43,791 bases of DNA from a bacterium (GTDB lineage: Bacteria; Armatimonadota; Abditibacteriia; Abditibacteriales; Abditibacteriaceae): NCBI GenBank assembly GCA_004172935.1, contig SDZD01000053.1:1-43791 (forward strand), read 5' to 3'. Below the pieces are notes generated by a model. It saw nothing but the letters and a program-made list of their open reading frames with translations, was not told the origin of the DNA and did no database searches. Shown here piece by piece: positions 23,881 to 32,438 of the stretch (positions within the stretch are counted from its first letter, which is position 1; every line of letters starts with the position of its first letter). A program made the translations under genes and the position numbers.

Positions 23881-25518
23881 ATGCAAACCGTCGCTTCGAG
23901 TCCTGATTCCGTTTCGTCCCCAACCCCCAAGTCCAAAGGCACAGTCGTTATTATCGGCAGCGGTCCGATTCGTATCGGACAAGGCATCGAGTTCGACTAC
24001 GCTTCGGTTCACTGCACCCGCGCCATCCGCGCTGCAGGTTACGAAGCTGTCGTTATCAACAACAACCCTGAAACGGTTTCCACCGACTTTGATATTTCTG
24101 ATCGCCTCTACTTCGAGCCGCTAACCCTCGAAGATGTGCTGAACGTCGTCGACCGCGAACAGCCACTCGGCGTCGTCGTCCAGTTCGGTGGCCAAACCGC
24201 GATTAACCTCGCCAAGCCGCTGGAACGCGCCGGTGTGCCCATCCTTGGCACCCAGTTCGATTCCATCGACCTCGCCGAAGACCGCGACCGTTTCGACACC
24301 CTGTTGGTTCAATTGGGCATCCCCAAACCAGCGGGCAAAGCCGTCACCACTACCGAAGCCGCCGTGCGCGTGGCCGCCGAAATTGGCTTCCCTGTTCTGG
24401 TGCGCCCCTCTTATGTGTTGGGCGGACGCGGAATGGAAATCGTCTATAACGAGCAGGATTTGCGCTCCTACATGCGTACTTCGACCGAAGTGTCCAGCGA
24501 CCGCCCCATCCTGGTCGACAAATACATCACTGGGCGCGAAGCCGAAGTCGATGTCATCTGCGACGGCGAAACCTGTTTGCTTCCCGGTATCATGGAGCAT
24601 ATCGAGCGCGCGGGTGTTCACTCCGGCGACTCGATGGCGGTTTATCCTCCCCAGAACCTGTCGGCCAGTGTCATCAAGCAAATCGAAGACTACGCCATCC
24701 GTGTGGCTCTGGCCCTCAAGGTCAAGGGCCTCATGAACATCCAGTACGTTTTGGAAGGCGAACAGGCTTACATCATCGAAGTCAACCCACGCGCCTCACG
24801 GACCGTTCCGTACCTCAGCAAAATCACTGGCGTACCGATGGTCGACCTCGCTACCCGCGTCATGATGGGCGAAAAACTGTCCGATTTGGGCTACAAATCC
24901 GGTCTTTACCCAACCCCCGATCAGGTCGCCGTCAAGGCTCCCGTCTTCTCGTTCCAGAAGTTGACTATGGTCGATACCGACCTCGGCCCCGAAATGAAAT
25001 CGACGGGCGAAATCATGGGCGTCGATAACACCTTCCCGCGCGCGCTCTATAAAGCGATGGTCGCCTCCGGTTATGATATTCCGTTGCCCGGCGAAGAGCG
25101 CGGCCACAGCGCCATCATCGTCACTCTGGCTTCTTACACCAAGGACGAAGGCGCTCCCATCGTCAAAGGCTTCGCCGATTTGGGCTACAAAATCTACGCC
25201 ACCGAAGGCACTATGTCCTCGCTCCAAAAGCACGGCGTTCAGTGCGAACTGGTCCACAAAATCCGCGAAGACGAGCCTAACATAGCCACCTTACTCCGTG
25301 AGGCCAAGGTCGACTTCTTGCTCAACACGCCCGAACGCGCCCGCACCCCGGAACGCGATGGCCTCAAAATCCGTCGCGCCGCCGTCGAAAACGGCGTCCC
25401 CTGCCTCACCTCGCTCGATACCGCCAAAGCTTTGCTCACAGGTCTTCAGTACGTATCCCAGCAGAAAGTCGTCGGCGTCCGTAGCGTCAACACTTACGAA
25501 CTAGCCCAAAAGCCGTAA
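23881..25518 (+). CDS. carB: Carbamoyl-phosphate synthase large chain, C-terminal half only
   Basis: 545 residues from ATG 23881. It begins with the linker and then VIIGSGPIRIGQGIEFDY, which in full-length CarB (about 1070 residues) marks the start of the second half. It has the second ATP-grasp domain (VLVRPSYVLGGRGMEIVY, EVNPRASRTVPYLSK), which phosphorylates carbamate, and the C-terminal MGS-like allosteric domain (FADLGYKIYATEGT, VDFLLNTPERARTPERDG). The first half, with the carboxyphosphate site, is not next to it: the gene before is a GH2 enzyme with its own terminator. Split CarB is known in some archaea and Aquifex. TTAAAAT just before suggests a promoter, which favours this start over the ATG at 23836. 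Confidence 0.93.
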   Translation: MQTVASSPDSVSSPTPKSKGTVVIIGSGPIRIGQGIEFDYASVHCTRAIRAAGYEAVVINNNPETVSTDFDISDRLYFEPLTLEDVLNVVDREQPLGVVVQFGGQTAINLAKPLERAGVPILGTQFDSIDLAEDRDRFDTLLVQLGIPKPAGKAVTTTEAAVRVAAEIGFPVLVRPSYVLGGRGMEIVYNEQDLRSYMRTSTEVSSDRPILVDKYITGREAEVDVICDGETCLLPGIMEHIERAGVHSGDSMAVYPPQNLSASVIKQIEDYAIRVALALKVKGLMNIQYVLEGEQAYIIEVNPRASRTVPYLSKITGVPMVDLATRVMMGEKLSDLGYKSGLYPTPDQVAVKAPVFSFQKLTMVDTDLGPEMKSTGEIMGVDNTFPRALYKAMVASGYDIPLPGEERGHSAIIVTLASYTKDEGAPIVKGFADLGYKIYATEGTMSSLQKHGVQCELVHKIREDEPNIATLLREAKVDFLLNTPERARTPERDGLKIRRAAVENGVPCLTSLDTAKALLTGLQYVSQQKVVGVRSVNTYELAQKP

Positions 25519-25650
25519 GCAGGGCGAAGCGCAAACCTCTCCCCCGCGCTAATCTACACAAATTCCCCTCCTTCTTCCATAGAAGGTATGGCCGATTTCG
25601 CTCTAACTAAAATGCTGCTCTAGGGCCACATTTTTAGAGCCGAATCTGCC

Positions 25651-27468
25651 ATGAAACGAACAGCACGCCTTCTGTTGCTCCCCTTTGGTCTGGCTGCGCT
25701 TTCCCTGAAGCCCGCCACCGTGCCCGCTCAACCTAAAACAACGATTCGTCCCGTCGATCCACACGCGGATGAAACCAAGGCTCATCGCGACGCCCGCATG
25801 AAATGGTGGCGCGAGGCTCGTTTCGGCATGTTCATTCACTGGGGTTTGTATTCTGTCCCCGCTGGCATCTGGAAGGGCCAAGAGGTGCCGGGGCGGGGCA
25901 TCAATACCCAAGGCTACGGCGAGTGGATTATGCATAACGCGCAAATCCCCGTCGCCGACTACGCGACTCTGGCTCCCCAGTTCAACCCAACGAAATTCAA
26001 CGCCGATGAGTGGGTGAGCTATGCCAAAGCGGCGGGCATGAAGTACATCGTCGTCACAGCCAAACACCACGACGGCTTTGCCATTTATCCCAGCAAGGTC
26101 AGCAAATATAACATCAAGGATGCCACTCCTTTCACGCGCGACCCGTTGGCCGAATTGGCTGTCGCCTGCAAAAAGCAGGGCATCAAGTTCGGGATTTACT
26201 ATTCGCAGAACCTCGACTGGACTTACCCCGGCGGCGGCCCCTCTGGGCGCCGCTGGGACCCAGCCCAACAGGGAGATTTTCACGCCTACGTGAAAAATCT
26301 CTCCGCCCCGCAGGTCAACGAACTACTAACCAACTATAAACCCGCCGTATTATGGTGGGATATTCCCGGCGATTTCACGCCCGACGAGGCGCGTTCGTTG
26401 ACGGCTTCGTTCGGCAAAGTGCCCGGCCTCATCGCTAACGACCGCATGGGCGGCGGCGTGCGCGGTGACACTGGCACCCCCGAACAGTACATCCCGGCTA
26501 CTGGTTTCAAAGACCGCGATTGGGAGGTGTGCATGACGATGAACGACACATGGGGCTATAAGGTCAATGACCATAACTTCAAGTCGAGCGAGTCGCTAAC
26601 CCGCAACCTCATCGACATCGCTTCCAAGGGCGGCAATTACCTGCTCAATATTGGCCCCGATGCCAGCGGCATTGTTCCCTCTCCCGAAGTCGAGCGTCTG
26701 GCAGCGATGGGCGCATGGATGAAAAAGAACGGCGCCAGCATCTATGGTACAACCGCCAGCCCCTTCAAGAAGTTGGGCTTCGATGGCCGAGCCACGGTCA
26801 AAGGCAAGCGCCTGTACTTGAACGTGTTCAACTGGCCTACTGCTGGGCTTCGGCTCTCTAACCTGCAAACGCCAGTCAAAAAAGCCACCGTTTTGGCGAC
26901 GGGAGAGAAGTTGCAGCTGCTCAAAGCCACCGATGGCACGCTTAGCATCAGCAAGCCCGCGCAACTGGATTCGGTTTCGACAGCGATTGTGCTCGATTTG
27001 GCCGCCCCGCCTGTGGTGATTGTTCCCGAAGTGGTGGCGAAACCCCAGACCAACGGGAGTTACCTTCTCCCGGCTATTGATGCCACTCTCGAAGGCGATA
27101 CCATTCAAGTCGAAGGCAGTGACGATGACGCCAACATCGGCTACTGGACGAATGCCAAAGATGCCCCCAGTTGGAAAATTAAGGTGCCCGAAGGCTCCGC
27201 CAAAACCTATCAGGTGCAACTCCAGTACGCGAGCGAATCGGCAGCGACTGCCACAGGTAGCCGTATCGCCATTCAAGTCGATGGAGTCGCTTCTGGTGTT
27301 ACGGGCACTGTTGCATCGACGGGTTCATGGGACAATTACCGGACTTTGACTTTGGAGGGTTCGCTCAAGCTAACGCCGGGAAGACATGTTATCCGCGTCG
27401 TTGCGCTCACCAAACCTAACTATGGTGTTATGAACTTACGCCGCGTCTCCCTCATCCCCACTCCGTAA
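25651..27468 (+). CDS. Alpha-L-fucosidase, GH29 family, exported
   Basis: 605 residues. Signal peptide with cleavage near PAQPK. The catalytic TIM barrel (about 45-365) shows the family signatures WWREARFGMFIHWGLYSV, YIVVTAKHHDGFAIY and KFGIYYSQNLDW; the nucleophile is Asp237 in LWWDIPGD. GNYLLNIGPDASG closes the barrel as in other GH29 enzymes. A C-terminal beta domain follows, and the last 130 residues (DATLEGDTIQVEGSDDDANI onward) look like a carbohydrate-binding module. It removes alpha-L-fucose from glycans outside the cytoplasm. Only 6 bases separate it from the next glycosidase gene, so the two form an operon. Confidence 0.93.
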   Translation: MKRTARLLLLPFGLAALSLKPATVPAQPKTTIRPVDPHADETKAHRDARMKWWREARFGMFIHWGLYSVPAGIWKGQEVPGRGINTQGYGEWIMHNAQIPVADYATLAPQFNPTKFNADEWVSYAKAAGMKYIVVTAKHHDGFAIYPSKVSKYNIKDATPFTRDPLAELAVACKKQGIKFGIYYSQNLDWTYPGGGPSGRRWDPAQQGDFHAYVKNLSAPQVNELLTNYKPAVLWWDIPGDFTPDEARSLTASFGKVPGLIANDRMGGGVRGDTGTPEQYIPATGFKDRDWEVCMTMNDTWGYKVNDHNFKSSESLTRNLIDIASKGGNYLLNIGPDASGIVPSPEVERLAAMGAWMKKNGASIYGTTASPFKKLGFDGRATVKGKRLYLNVFNWPTAGLRLSNLQTPVKKATVLATGEKLQLLKATDGTLSISKPAQLDSVSTAIVLDLAAPPVVIVPEVVAKPQTNGSYLLPAIDATLEGDTIQVEGSDDDANIGYWTNAKDAPSWKIKVPEGSAKTYQVQLQYASESAATATGSRIAIQVDGVASGVTGTVASTGSWDNYRTLTLEGSLKLTPGRHVIRVVALTKPNYGVMNLRRVSLIPTP

Positions 27469-27474
27469 CAGGCA

Positions 27475-29511
27475 ATGCTTCCATTTCGTCAAATCCACCT
27501 CGATTTCCATATTCACGAGGCTATCCCCGGCCTCGCCCGCAACTTTAACCCGCACGAGTTCGCAGCCACTCTCGAACGGGCCTCGGTCAATTCGGTAACG
27601 TGCTTTGCTCGCTGTCATCACGGTTGGATGTACTACGCCTCGCAGCAACATCCCGACCGCATCCACCCCAATCTTCAAGACCACGACTTGCTCAAAAAGC
27701 AAATCGAGGCGTGCCACGCGCGCGGTATTCGAGTGCCGATTTATACCACCGTGCAGTGGGACCATCAAACCGCTCAACAACATCCCGAATGGGTGGCAGT
27801 TGCAGCGGATGGCGCTCCGGTGTCAATGGCCGAGTCGATGCCGTATGAAGCCGGATTTTACCGCTTTTTGTGCCTCAACTCCCCTTACCGCGATTGGCTC
27901 AAGGCCCATGTGCGCGAACTGCTCGAAGTCTTTCCCGTTACCGATGGTCTGTTCTTCGATATTGTGTGGGGCATCGACTGTTCGTGCCGCTTTTGCCGGG
28001 CCAAAATGCGCGAAGGCGGCTTCGATGCGCGCCGCAAAGAGCAGCGCCTGGCTTATGCCCGCCAGATGATCGAAGAGTTCACCCGCGAAATGACGGCTCA
28101 CGTGCGCGAGTTCAACGCCGATTGCTCGATTTACTACAACTCGGCCAACATCGGGCCGGGGCGCCGCGAACCGCTGGACGCTTTCACCCACCTCGAATTT
28201 GATGCCTTGCCCAGCGATTCGCAGAATGGCTACATGAACTTTCCCCGTCAGGCGCGCTTCGAGCGTAATCTGGGCAAGGATTGTGTCGGCATGACGGGCA
28301 AGTTCCATCGCGGTTGGGGCGACATCCACTCGTTTAAAAATCGCGCGGCGCTCGAATACGATTGCTTCCAGTTGCTGGCCTTCAACTGCAAATGTCTCAT
28401 CGGCGACCAACTCGACCCATCGGGGCTACTCGACTCGACCACTTATGATTTAGTGGGCGCGGTTTACTCGCAAGTCGCCGCCAAAGAAGCATGGTGCGAA
28501 GGTGCCCGCGCGCTTGTCGATATTGGATTGCTGTCCCCCGCCGAATGGCGCACTGGCTCGCGCGCCGATGTCGGCGCGACGCGGGTACTGCAAGAAGCCG
28601 GGCATCAGTTCGATATTCTCGATTCGCAGAGCGACTTTTCGCTCTATAAAGTTTTGATTCTGCCCGACCGCATCCCCGTTTCTCCAGGCTTGGCCGACAA
28701 AATCGAGAGTTATGTGGCCAATGGCGGAAAGCTACTCGCCTCCTTCGAAGCGGGCTTGAACGAAGCCAAAACCGAGTTCGCACTGCCAAGTCTGGGAGTG
28801 ACATTGCGCGATAATCCCGTCGTTGATGAGAGCGGCGAACTGGTGCGTGGCAGAATCATCGGCTGGAAACAGGCTCATTATGCCGACTTCATTCGGCCCG
28901 AAGGCGAAATTGGCAAAGGGCTTCCTTCAACCGAGCATGTCATGTACACCAAGGCTCTCGAAGCCGACGCGACGGGCGAAGCGCAAGTGTTAGCGCCCAT
29001 TATCTTGCCCTATTTTTATCGCACTGAGGCGGCGTTTTCGTCTCATATGCACGCGCCTTCTTCGGGCGAAATTGGCAGCGCGGGAGTTGTGCAGAATGGC
29101 AATAGTATCTACTTCGCGCACGCCATTTTCGAACTCATCGACCATTTTGCTTTGCCTTGGGCGAAAAAGATGGTTGTGAATGCCCTTGAGTTGCTGTTGC
29201 CTGAGCCGATTTTGCGTCATAACGGCCCCTCGACGTTGCAAACCACGGTGAACTTGCAACCCCAGCACGACCGAGCCATCGTTCACCTTTTGCACTATAT
29301 CCCCGAAGCACGCGCCCAATATCTGTCGGTAATCGAAGATGTGATTCCGCTCTTCAACGTGAAACTGTCGCTCCTGCTACCTAAGCCCATCAAAACCGCA
29401 ACCCTACAGCCACAGGGGCAGCCACTCAGTTTTGAAGTCGACCCCGATGGGCGCACACAAGTTGAAGTACCCCGTCTCGATGGGCACCAGATGGTGGTCT
29501 TCGAGTTTTAG
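27475..29511 (+). CDS. GHL6-like glycosidase with beta-galactosidase-type trimerisation domain
   Basis: 678 residues, no signal peptide. The N-terminus FRQIHLDFHIHEAIPGLARN and VNSVTCFARCHHGWMYY match the hypothetical glycosyl hydrolase 6 group (a TIM barrel, about 1-350). The part from about 355 (ARALVDIGLLSP, KVLILPDRIPVSPGLADKI) resembles the Rossmann-like trimerisation domain of GH42 beta-galactosidases, and the last part a small beta domain. Acidic residues in GLFFDIVWGIDC and HLEFDALPSD are catalytic candidates. The C-x2-C pair in DCSCRFCRAK could bind metal. It is cotranscribed with the GH29 gene and is likely a cytoplasmic partner for released oligosaccharides. Confidence 0.75.
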   Translation: MLPFRQIHLDFHIHEAIPGLARNFNPHEFAATLERASVNSVTCFARCHHGWMYYASQQHPDRIHPNLQDHDLLKKQIEACHARGIRVPIYTTVQWDHQTAQQHPEWVAVAADGAPVSMAESMPYEAGFYRFLCLNSPYRDWLKAHVRELLEVFPVTDGLFFDIVWGIDCSCRFCRAKMREGGFDARRKEQRLAYARQMIEEFTREMTAHVREFNADCSIYYNSANIGPGRREPLDAFTHLEFDALPSDSQNGYMNFPRQARFERNLGKDCVGMTGKFHRGWGDIHSFKNRAALEYDCFQLLAFNCKCLIGDQLDPSGLLDSTTYDLVGAVYSQVAAKEAWCEGARALVDIGLLSPAEWRTGSRADVGATRVLQEAGHQFDILDSQSDFSLYKVLILPDRIPVSPGLADKIESYVANGGKLLASFEAGLNEAKTEFALPSLGVTLRDNPVVDESGELVRGRIIGWKQAHYADFIRPEGEIGKGLPSTEHVMYTKALEADATGEAQVLAPIILPYFYRTEAAFSSHMHAPSSGEIGSAGVVQNGNSIYFAHAIFELIDHFALPWAKKMVVNALELLLPEPILRHNGPSTLQTTVNLQPQHDRAIVHLLHYIPEARAQYLSVIEDVIPLFNVKLSLLLPKPIKTATLQPQGQPLSFEVDPDGRTQVEVPRLDGHQMVVFEF

Positions 29512-29517
29512 GGGCTG

Positions 29518-30267
29518 TTATTTGCCAAGCGCCAATCGGTCGCTGAGTTTGAGTGGCAGACCCGCTTCGACAATGGAGCGGCGCGCCGAGTCGATGTCAT
29601 AGGGCACGGCAATGATCTCGACTTCGCGTGCGTCGGTGTCGAACAGAGCGAAGCGCGCCAATGGGTTGCCATCGCGCGGTTGCCCCACCGAGCCGGGGTT
29701 GACGAGAGTTTTCCAACCATCGCCACGAATTGGGAAGTGCCCGCCGTCTTTCCATTCGCGAATATCGGTTTCGTAGCGTCGCCCCGCAACATCGAGTTCA
29801 GCCAGCGACATGGCGCGGTGGGTATGTCCGAAGAAGCACAGGTCGAATCCCATTTTCGCCCACGTTGGGCGGGCCGAGTGCATTCCTTGAATGTATTCTT
29901 CGAGCGGTTGAATCAGCGAGCCATGAACCGCTTCAAAACCCCACTCCGGTCGCGAAAGTTGCAGTGGCAGCGAACGCAGAAAATCGTAGTTATCGGGCGC
30001 GAGAACGCTTTGAGTCCACTGCGTCGAGGCTTGGCCGATGGCGTTGAAGCGTTGTCCGATTTCGTCGCCGAGTACCGCCGCGTCGTGGTTGCCCAACAGG
30101 CACAGGGCGCCGCGTTCGCGTAGTTCGTCGCAGCATTCATTGGGCTGCGCGCCATAACCGACGATGTCGCCCAGGCAGAGTAGGGCATCATATGGTGGGG
30201 CCGTTTGGAGCACGGCATGTAGCGCGAACAGGTTGGCGTGAATATCGGCGACTATCAAAATTCGCAT
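29518..30267 (-). CDS. Metallophosphoesterase, YfcE/MJ0936-like
   Basis: 249 residues from ATG 30267 (MRILIVADIHAN). All motifs of the calcineurin-like two-metal site are present: DIHAN, GDIVGYG, GNHDAAV, GHTHRA and VNPGSVGQPRDGNP. Small cytosolic members cleave phosphodiesters such as cyclic nucleotides, but the substrate here is not known; it might act on a cyclic nucleotide from the cyclase 13 kb away, which is speculation. It starts 5 bases after the gene at 30273 and converges with the GHL6-like gene, 6 bases apart. Confidence 0.92.
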   Translation of the reverse strand: MRILIVADIHANLFALHAVLQTAPPYDALLCLGDIVGYGAQPNECCDELRERGALCLLGNHDAAVLGDEIGQRFNAIGQASTQWTQSVLAPDNYDFLRSLPLQLSRPEWGFEAVHGSLIQPLEEYIQGMHSARPTWAKMGFDLCFFGHTHRAMSLAELDVAGRRYETDIREWKDGGHFPIRGDGWKTLVNPGSVGQPRDGNPLARFALFDTDAREVEIIAVPYDIDSARRSIVEAGLPLKLSDRLALGK

Positions 30268-30272
30268 CGGGT

Positions 30273-30938
30273 TTAGTCCATCGGGTAGCTTTTCACGTCG
30301 TAGCTTAAACGAGCGCGGAAAGGTTTGCCCAATAGCGCCCGCCACTTGGCTTTTTGCGTCTGCGTGAGGCTGTGGTTAAGGGCCGATTCGATGGTCAATT
30401 GCCTTTGTTTGCCGAAATTTTCTAGTTTTCGGTAGTAGTTCGAGTATTTGGAGGCGTAGCGCTTGTGGTCGAGAACTCCGAACCAACTCTTGTTTGCTTT
30501 CGACAGTGCCTGAGCTGCTTTGAGTTCGCGTTGGAAGGCGGCGCTGAAGATCAGGTTTAGTTTTTTGTGCTGTTCCAGAGAGAGGCCGACTCGCTGGGCG
30601 AAACGCCAATCTTCAAAGATGAATGGGCCACCTCGCTGCAACTCGATCTGCTCTAAACGTTGCTTCTGGGCCGGGGAAAGCCAAGTCATAATCTGCCGCT
30701 CTAAAGTTTCGGGCGGGGTTGCTTTGCGCTCGGTTTGTAGCTGCTCAAATTGCTGTTGCATCATTACGCCGCCTTGATTTAGGCGAGCAGCTTCGTTCAG
30801 GTTGTTGAGGATGCGACCTGCGAGATCATGAGAGATGCCCAGTTCGCGGCGGACTTGAGGGGAGCCGAGCAAATGGACATCGGCTCCTGCTGGAAATGCG
30901 GCCATTAGTAAGGTCAGGGTGAGTAGGAGTTGTTTCAT
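30273..30938 (-). CDS. Exported Spy/CpxP-like helical protein
   Basis: 221 residues. Signal peptide MKQLLLTLTLLMAAFPAGADV, then an almost wholly helical, basic and Gln-rich chain with two related motifs: LSPAQKQRLEQIELQ (about 87-101) and LTQTQKAKWRALLGKPF (about 190-206). These resemble the LTxxQ repeats of Spy/CpxP periplasmic chaperones and similar proteins of planctomycetes and their relatives. The function is unknown, but a periplasmic location is likely. It is cotranscribed with the phosphoesterase (5-base gap). Confidence 0.65.
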   Translation of the reverse strand: MKQLLLTLTLLMAAFPAGADVHLLGSPQVRRELGISHDLAGRILNNLNEAARLNQGGVMMQQQFEQLQTERKATPPETLERQIMTWLSPAQKQRLEQIELQRGGPFIFEDWRFAQRVGLSLEQHKKLNLIFSAAFQRELKAAQALSKANKSWFGVLDHKRYASKYSNYYRKLENFGKQRQLTIESALNHSLTQTQKAKWRALLGKPFRARLSYDVKSYPMD

Positions 30939-31030
30939 GGTGGCTTTCTCAGGGCAAATGGCCCCTTCTTTTCTTTAGTGGCGCCCAACAGCACAAAGGT
31001 TCAGTGGGTGGACAGTAAAATTAGGGGGTT

Positions 31031-31507
31031 ATGACCAAAGAATTGATTTTGAGCCTGTGTCAGAATGGGAAAGATAGTCTGGAGCGCACTTTCGCGGCTG
31101 TTCCCGATGATAAAGTGAGCTGGCAACCCGCCGAAGGCGCGCGTAGTGCCTTGGATGGTTTTGGTGATGCTGCCCAAACGATGTTGTTGATGGCGAAGAT
31201 GATCGATTCGAAGGGCGGGGAGATTCCACCGATGAATCGCGACTTTTTCATGCAGTTGAAAGCCGAGCGTGCTGGTTGGACGCGCGAGAATGCTACCACA
31301 CAATATGAGTTGGGATGGTCGCATTTTAAAGGCGCTCTGGAACTGCTGAGCGATGAAGATTTGGCGAAACCTGTTACCTTGCCGATGCGCGGCGGGATGA
31401 CGGCACCGTTGGCTTCGTGGGTGATGATGGTGTATCGCACGTGTATTTCTCGCTTCGCCCAGATTAACTACATCCAGACGCTGTACGGCGACCTAGAATC
31501 GCATTAA
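31031..31507 (+). CDS. DinB-like four-helix protein with a degenerate metal site
   Basis: 158 residues. The order and motifs of DinB/YfiT proteins are there: an N-terminal helix, WQPAEGARSALD (usual WRPAEGARS), a middle helix, and a C-terminal QINYIQTLYGDLES (usual H-GQ-xYIQTLYGD-E). The His residues that normally bind nickel or zinc, one in the second helix and one before the Gln of the last helix, are not seen: those positions read QTMLLMAKM and SRFAQI. It may be a structural or redirected relative rather than a metal-dependent thiol transferase. A GGGGG run precedes the ATG. The next gene follows after 34 bases. Confidence 0.8.
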   Translation: MTKELILSLCQNGKDSLERTFAAVPDDKVSWQPAEGARSALDGFGDAAQTMLLMAKMIDSKGGEIPPMNRDFFMQLKAERAGWTRENATTQYELGWSHFKGALELLSDEDLAKPVTLPMRGGMTAPLASWVMMVYRTCISRFAQINYIQTLYGDLESH

Positions 31508-31541
31508 TTGGGGCTGTTGGCGTCGCTCACGGTAATTACTC

Positions 31542-31823
31542 ATGAAAAAATCGGCAACTGAACAATTGGAATCTCTGCGGATTATCTTGCAGACCATGAT
31601 TACACTCGCTTCGGCGTCGTTGGGTTTGGTGGCGGCGCTGGCCTGGAACGAGGCTATCAAAGAAACCATCACCCAGATGCTGGGCAAACAAGCCGGGCTG
31701 AAAGGGTTATACATCTACGCCTTTACCGCGACGCTAATCGCGGTGGTTGTGCTGACCATTCTGGGACGCATCGCCGCCAAACTCGGTGGCCAAGCGGCCA
31801 TCGAGCGCGAAGCGGAAGGCTGA
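31542..31823 (+). CDS. Small membrane protein, DUF5654-like
   Basis: 93 residues with two transmembrane helices, about 20-36 (ASASLGLVAALAWNEAI) and 55-78 (LYIYAFTATLIAVVVLTILG), joined by a loop KETITQMLGKQAGLKG. The LVAALAWNEAIKE motif is what I recall for DUF5654, a family of unknown function in bacteria and archaea. Both ends are charged and probably cytoplasmic. It lies 34 bases after the DinB-like gene and may be cotranscribed with it. Confidence 0.65.
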   Translation: MKKSATEQLESLRIILQTMITLASASLGLVAALAWNEAIKETITQMLGKQAGLKGLYIYAFTATLIAVVVLTILGRIAAKLGGQAAIEREAEG

Positions 31824-31856
31824 TTGACTGCGCGAAGCCACGAAACCGCAGATAAT

Positions 31857-31898
31857 ACATGCTCTGGCGGATGGGATGACTCGTCCCCCAGAGCATGT
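31857..31898. repeat. Hairpin between the DUF5654-like gene and the first cbiX
   Basis: ACATGCTCTGG (31857-31867) and CCAGAGCATGT (31888-31898) make a perfect 11-bp stem. The 20-base loop holds a second small stem, GGGA/TCCC. Neither side carries a U tract. It lies 34 bases after one gene and 66 before the next. The B12-box sequence of known cobalamin riboswitches was not found here. Confidence 0.55.
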
Positions 31899-31964
31899 GA
31901 ATACAGAACAGATGCGAGATGAGGAGGGAAAATTGACCGAGTTTTCGAGCGTCTGAAAATAAAA

Positions 31965-32438
31965 ATGCACGCTATCATTTTGTTTTCGCACGGGTCGGTT
32001 TTGTGCGGCGCGGGCGAAAATTTGTTTTCGCTGGCGCGGCAAATGGAAGCGCGCGGCGATGCCCCCATCGTAGAAGCGGGGTTTCTCAACTACTCGCAGC
32101 CCACTTTCGAAGAGTCGTTTGCGCGCTGTGTGGAGCGCGGCGCGACGAAAATCTCGATTGCTCCCTACTTTTTGGTGGCGGGCTACTTTGTCAATGTGTC
32201 GCTGCCACCAAAAATCGCGGCCATGAGCGCGCTGTTTCCCGATGTGGAAGTTGTAGTGGCCGAGGCATTGAAAACCCACGAACTTCTGGCCCAGGCGATT
32301 TTGAATTGCGCCGGACGCGCTCAGAAACCCGAAAAATGGCGCGATTTGCTGGATGAGGCGCCGCGCTTTTGTATCGACAACCCCAAGTGCCCGCTGAACG
32401 GCACGCCACAATGCCCGCTTCGTCCCTCTCCGCGATGA
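31965..32438 (+). CDS. CbiX-like chelatase paralogue lacking the second catalytic His
   Basis: 157 residues. The first chelatase motif is ILFSHGSVLCG with His9. The usual second one, G-x-H-V-x-x-D-L-P, reads GYFVNVSLP with Phe75 where CbiX has its metal-binding His. The C-terminus has an extra CIDNPKCPLNGTPQCPLRP tail with three Cys. CbiX inserts cobalt in sirohydrochlorin in corrin synthesis, and related SirB inserts iron. The missing His suggests altered activity or a need for the partner downstream. Its stop TGA overlaps the next gene's ATG (ATGA), so the two are translationally coupled. Confidence 0.8.
   Translation: MHAIILFSHGSVLCGAGENLFSLARQMEARGDAPIVEAGFLNYSQPTFEESFARCVERGATKISIAPYFLVAGYFVNVSLPPKIAAMSALFPDVEVVVAEALKTHELLAQAILNCAGRAQKPEKWRDLLDEAPRFCIDNPKCPLNGTPQCPLRPSPR

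Noticed and set aside
31824..31964. Cobalamin riboswitch upstream of the CbiX genes
   Set aside because: The conserved B12 box and the other cobalamin riboswitch core elements were not found; only a simple hairpin is present.
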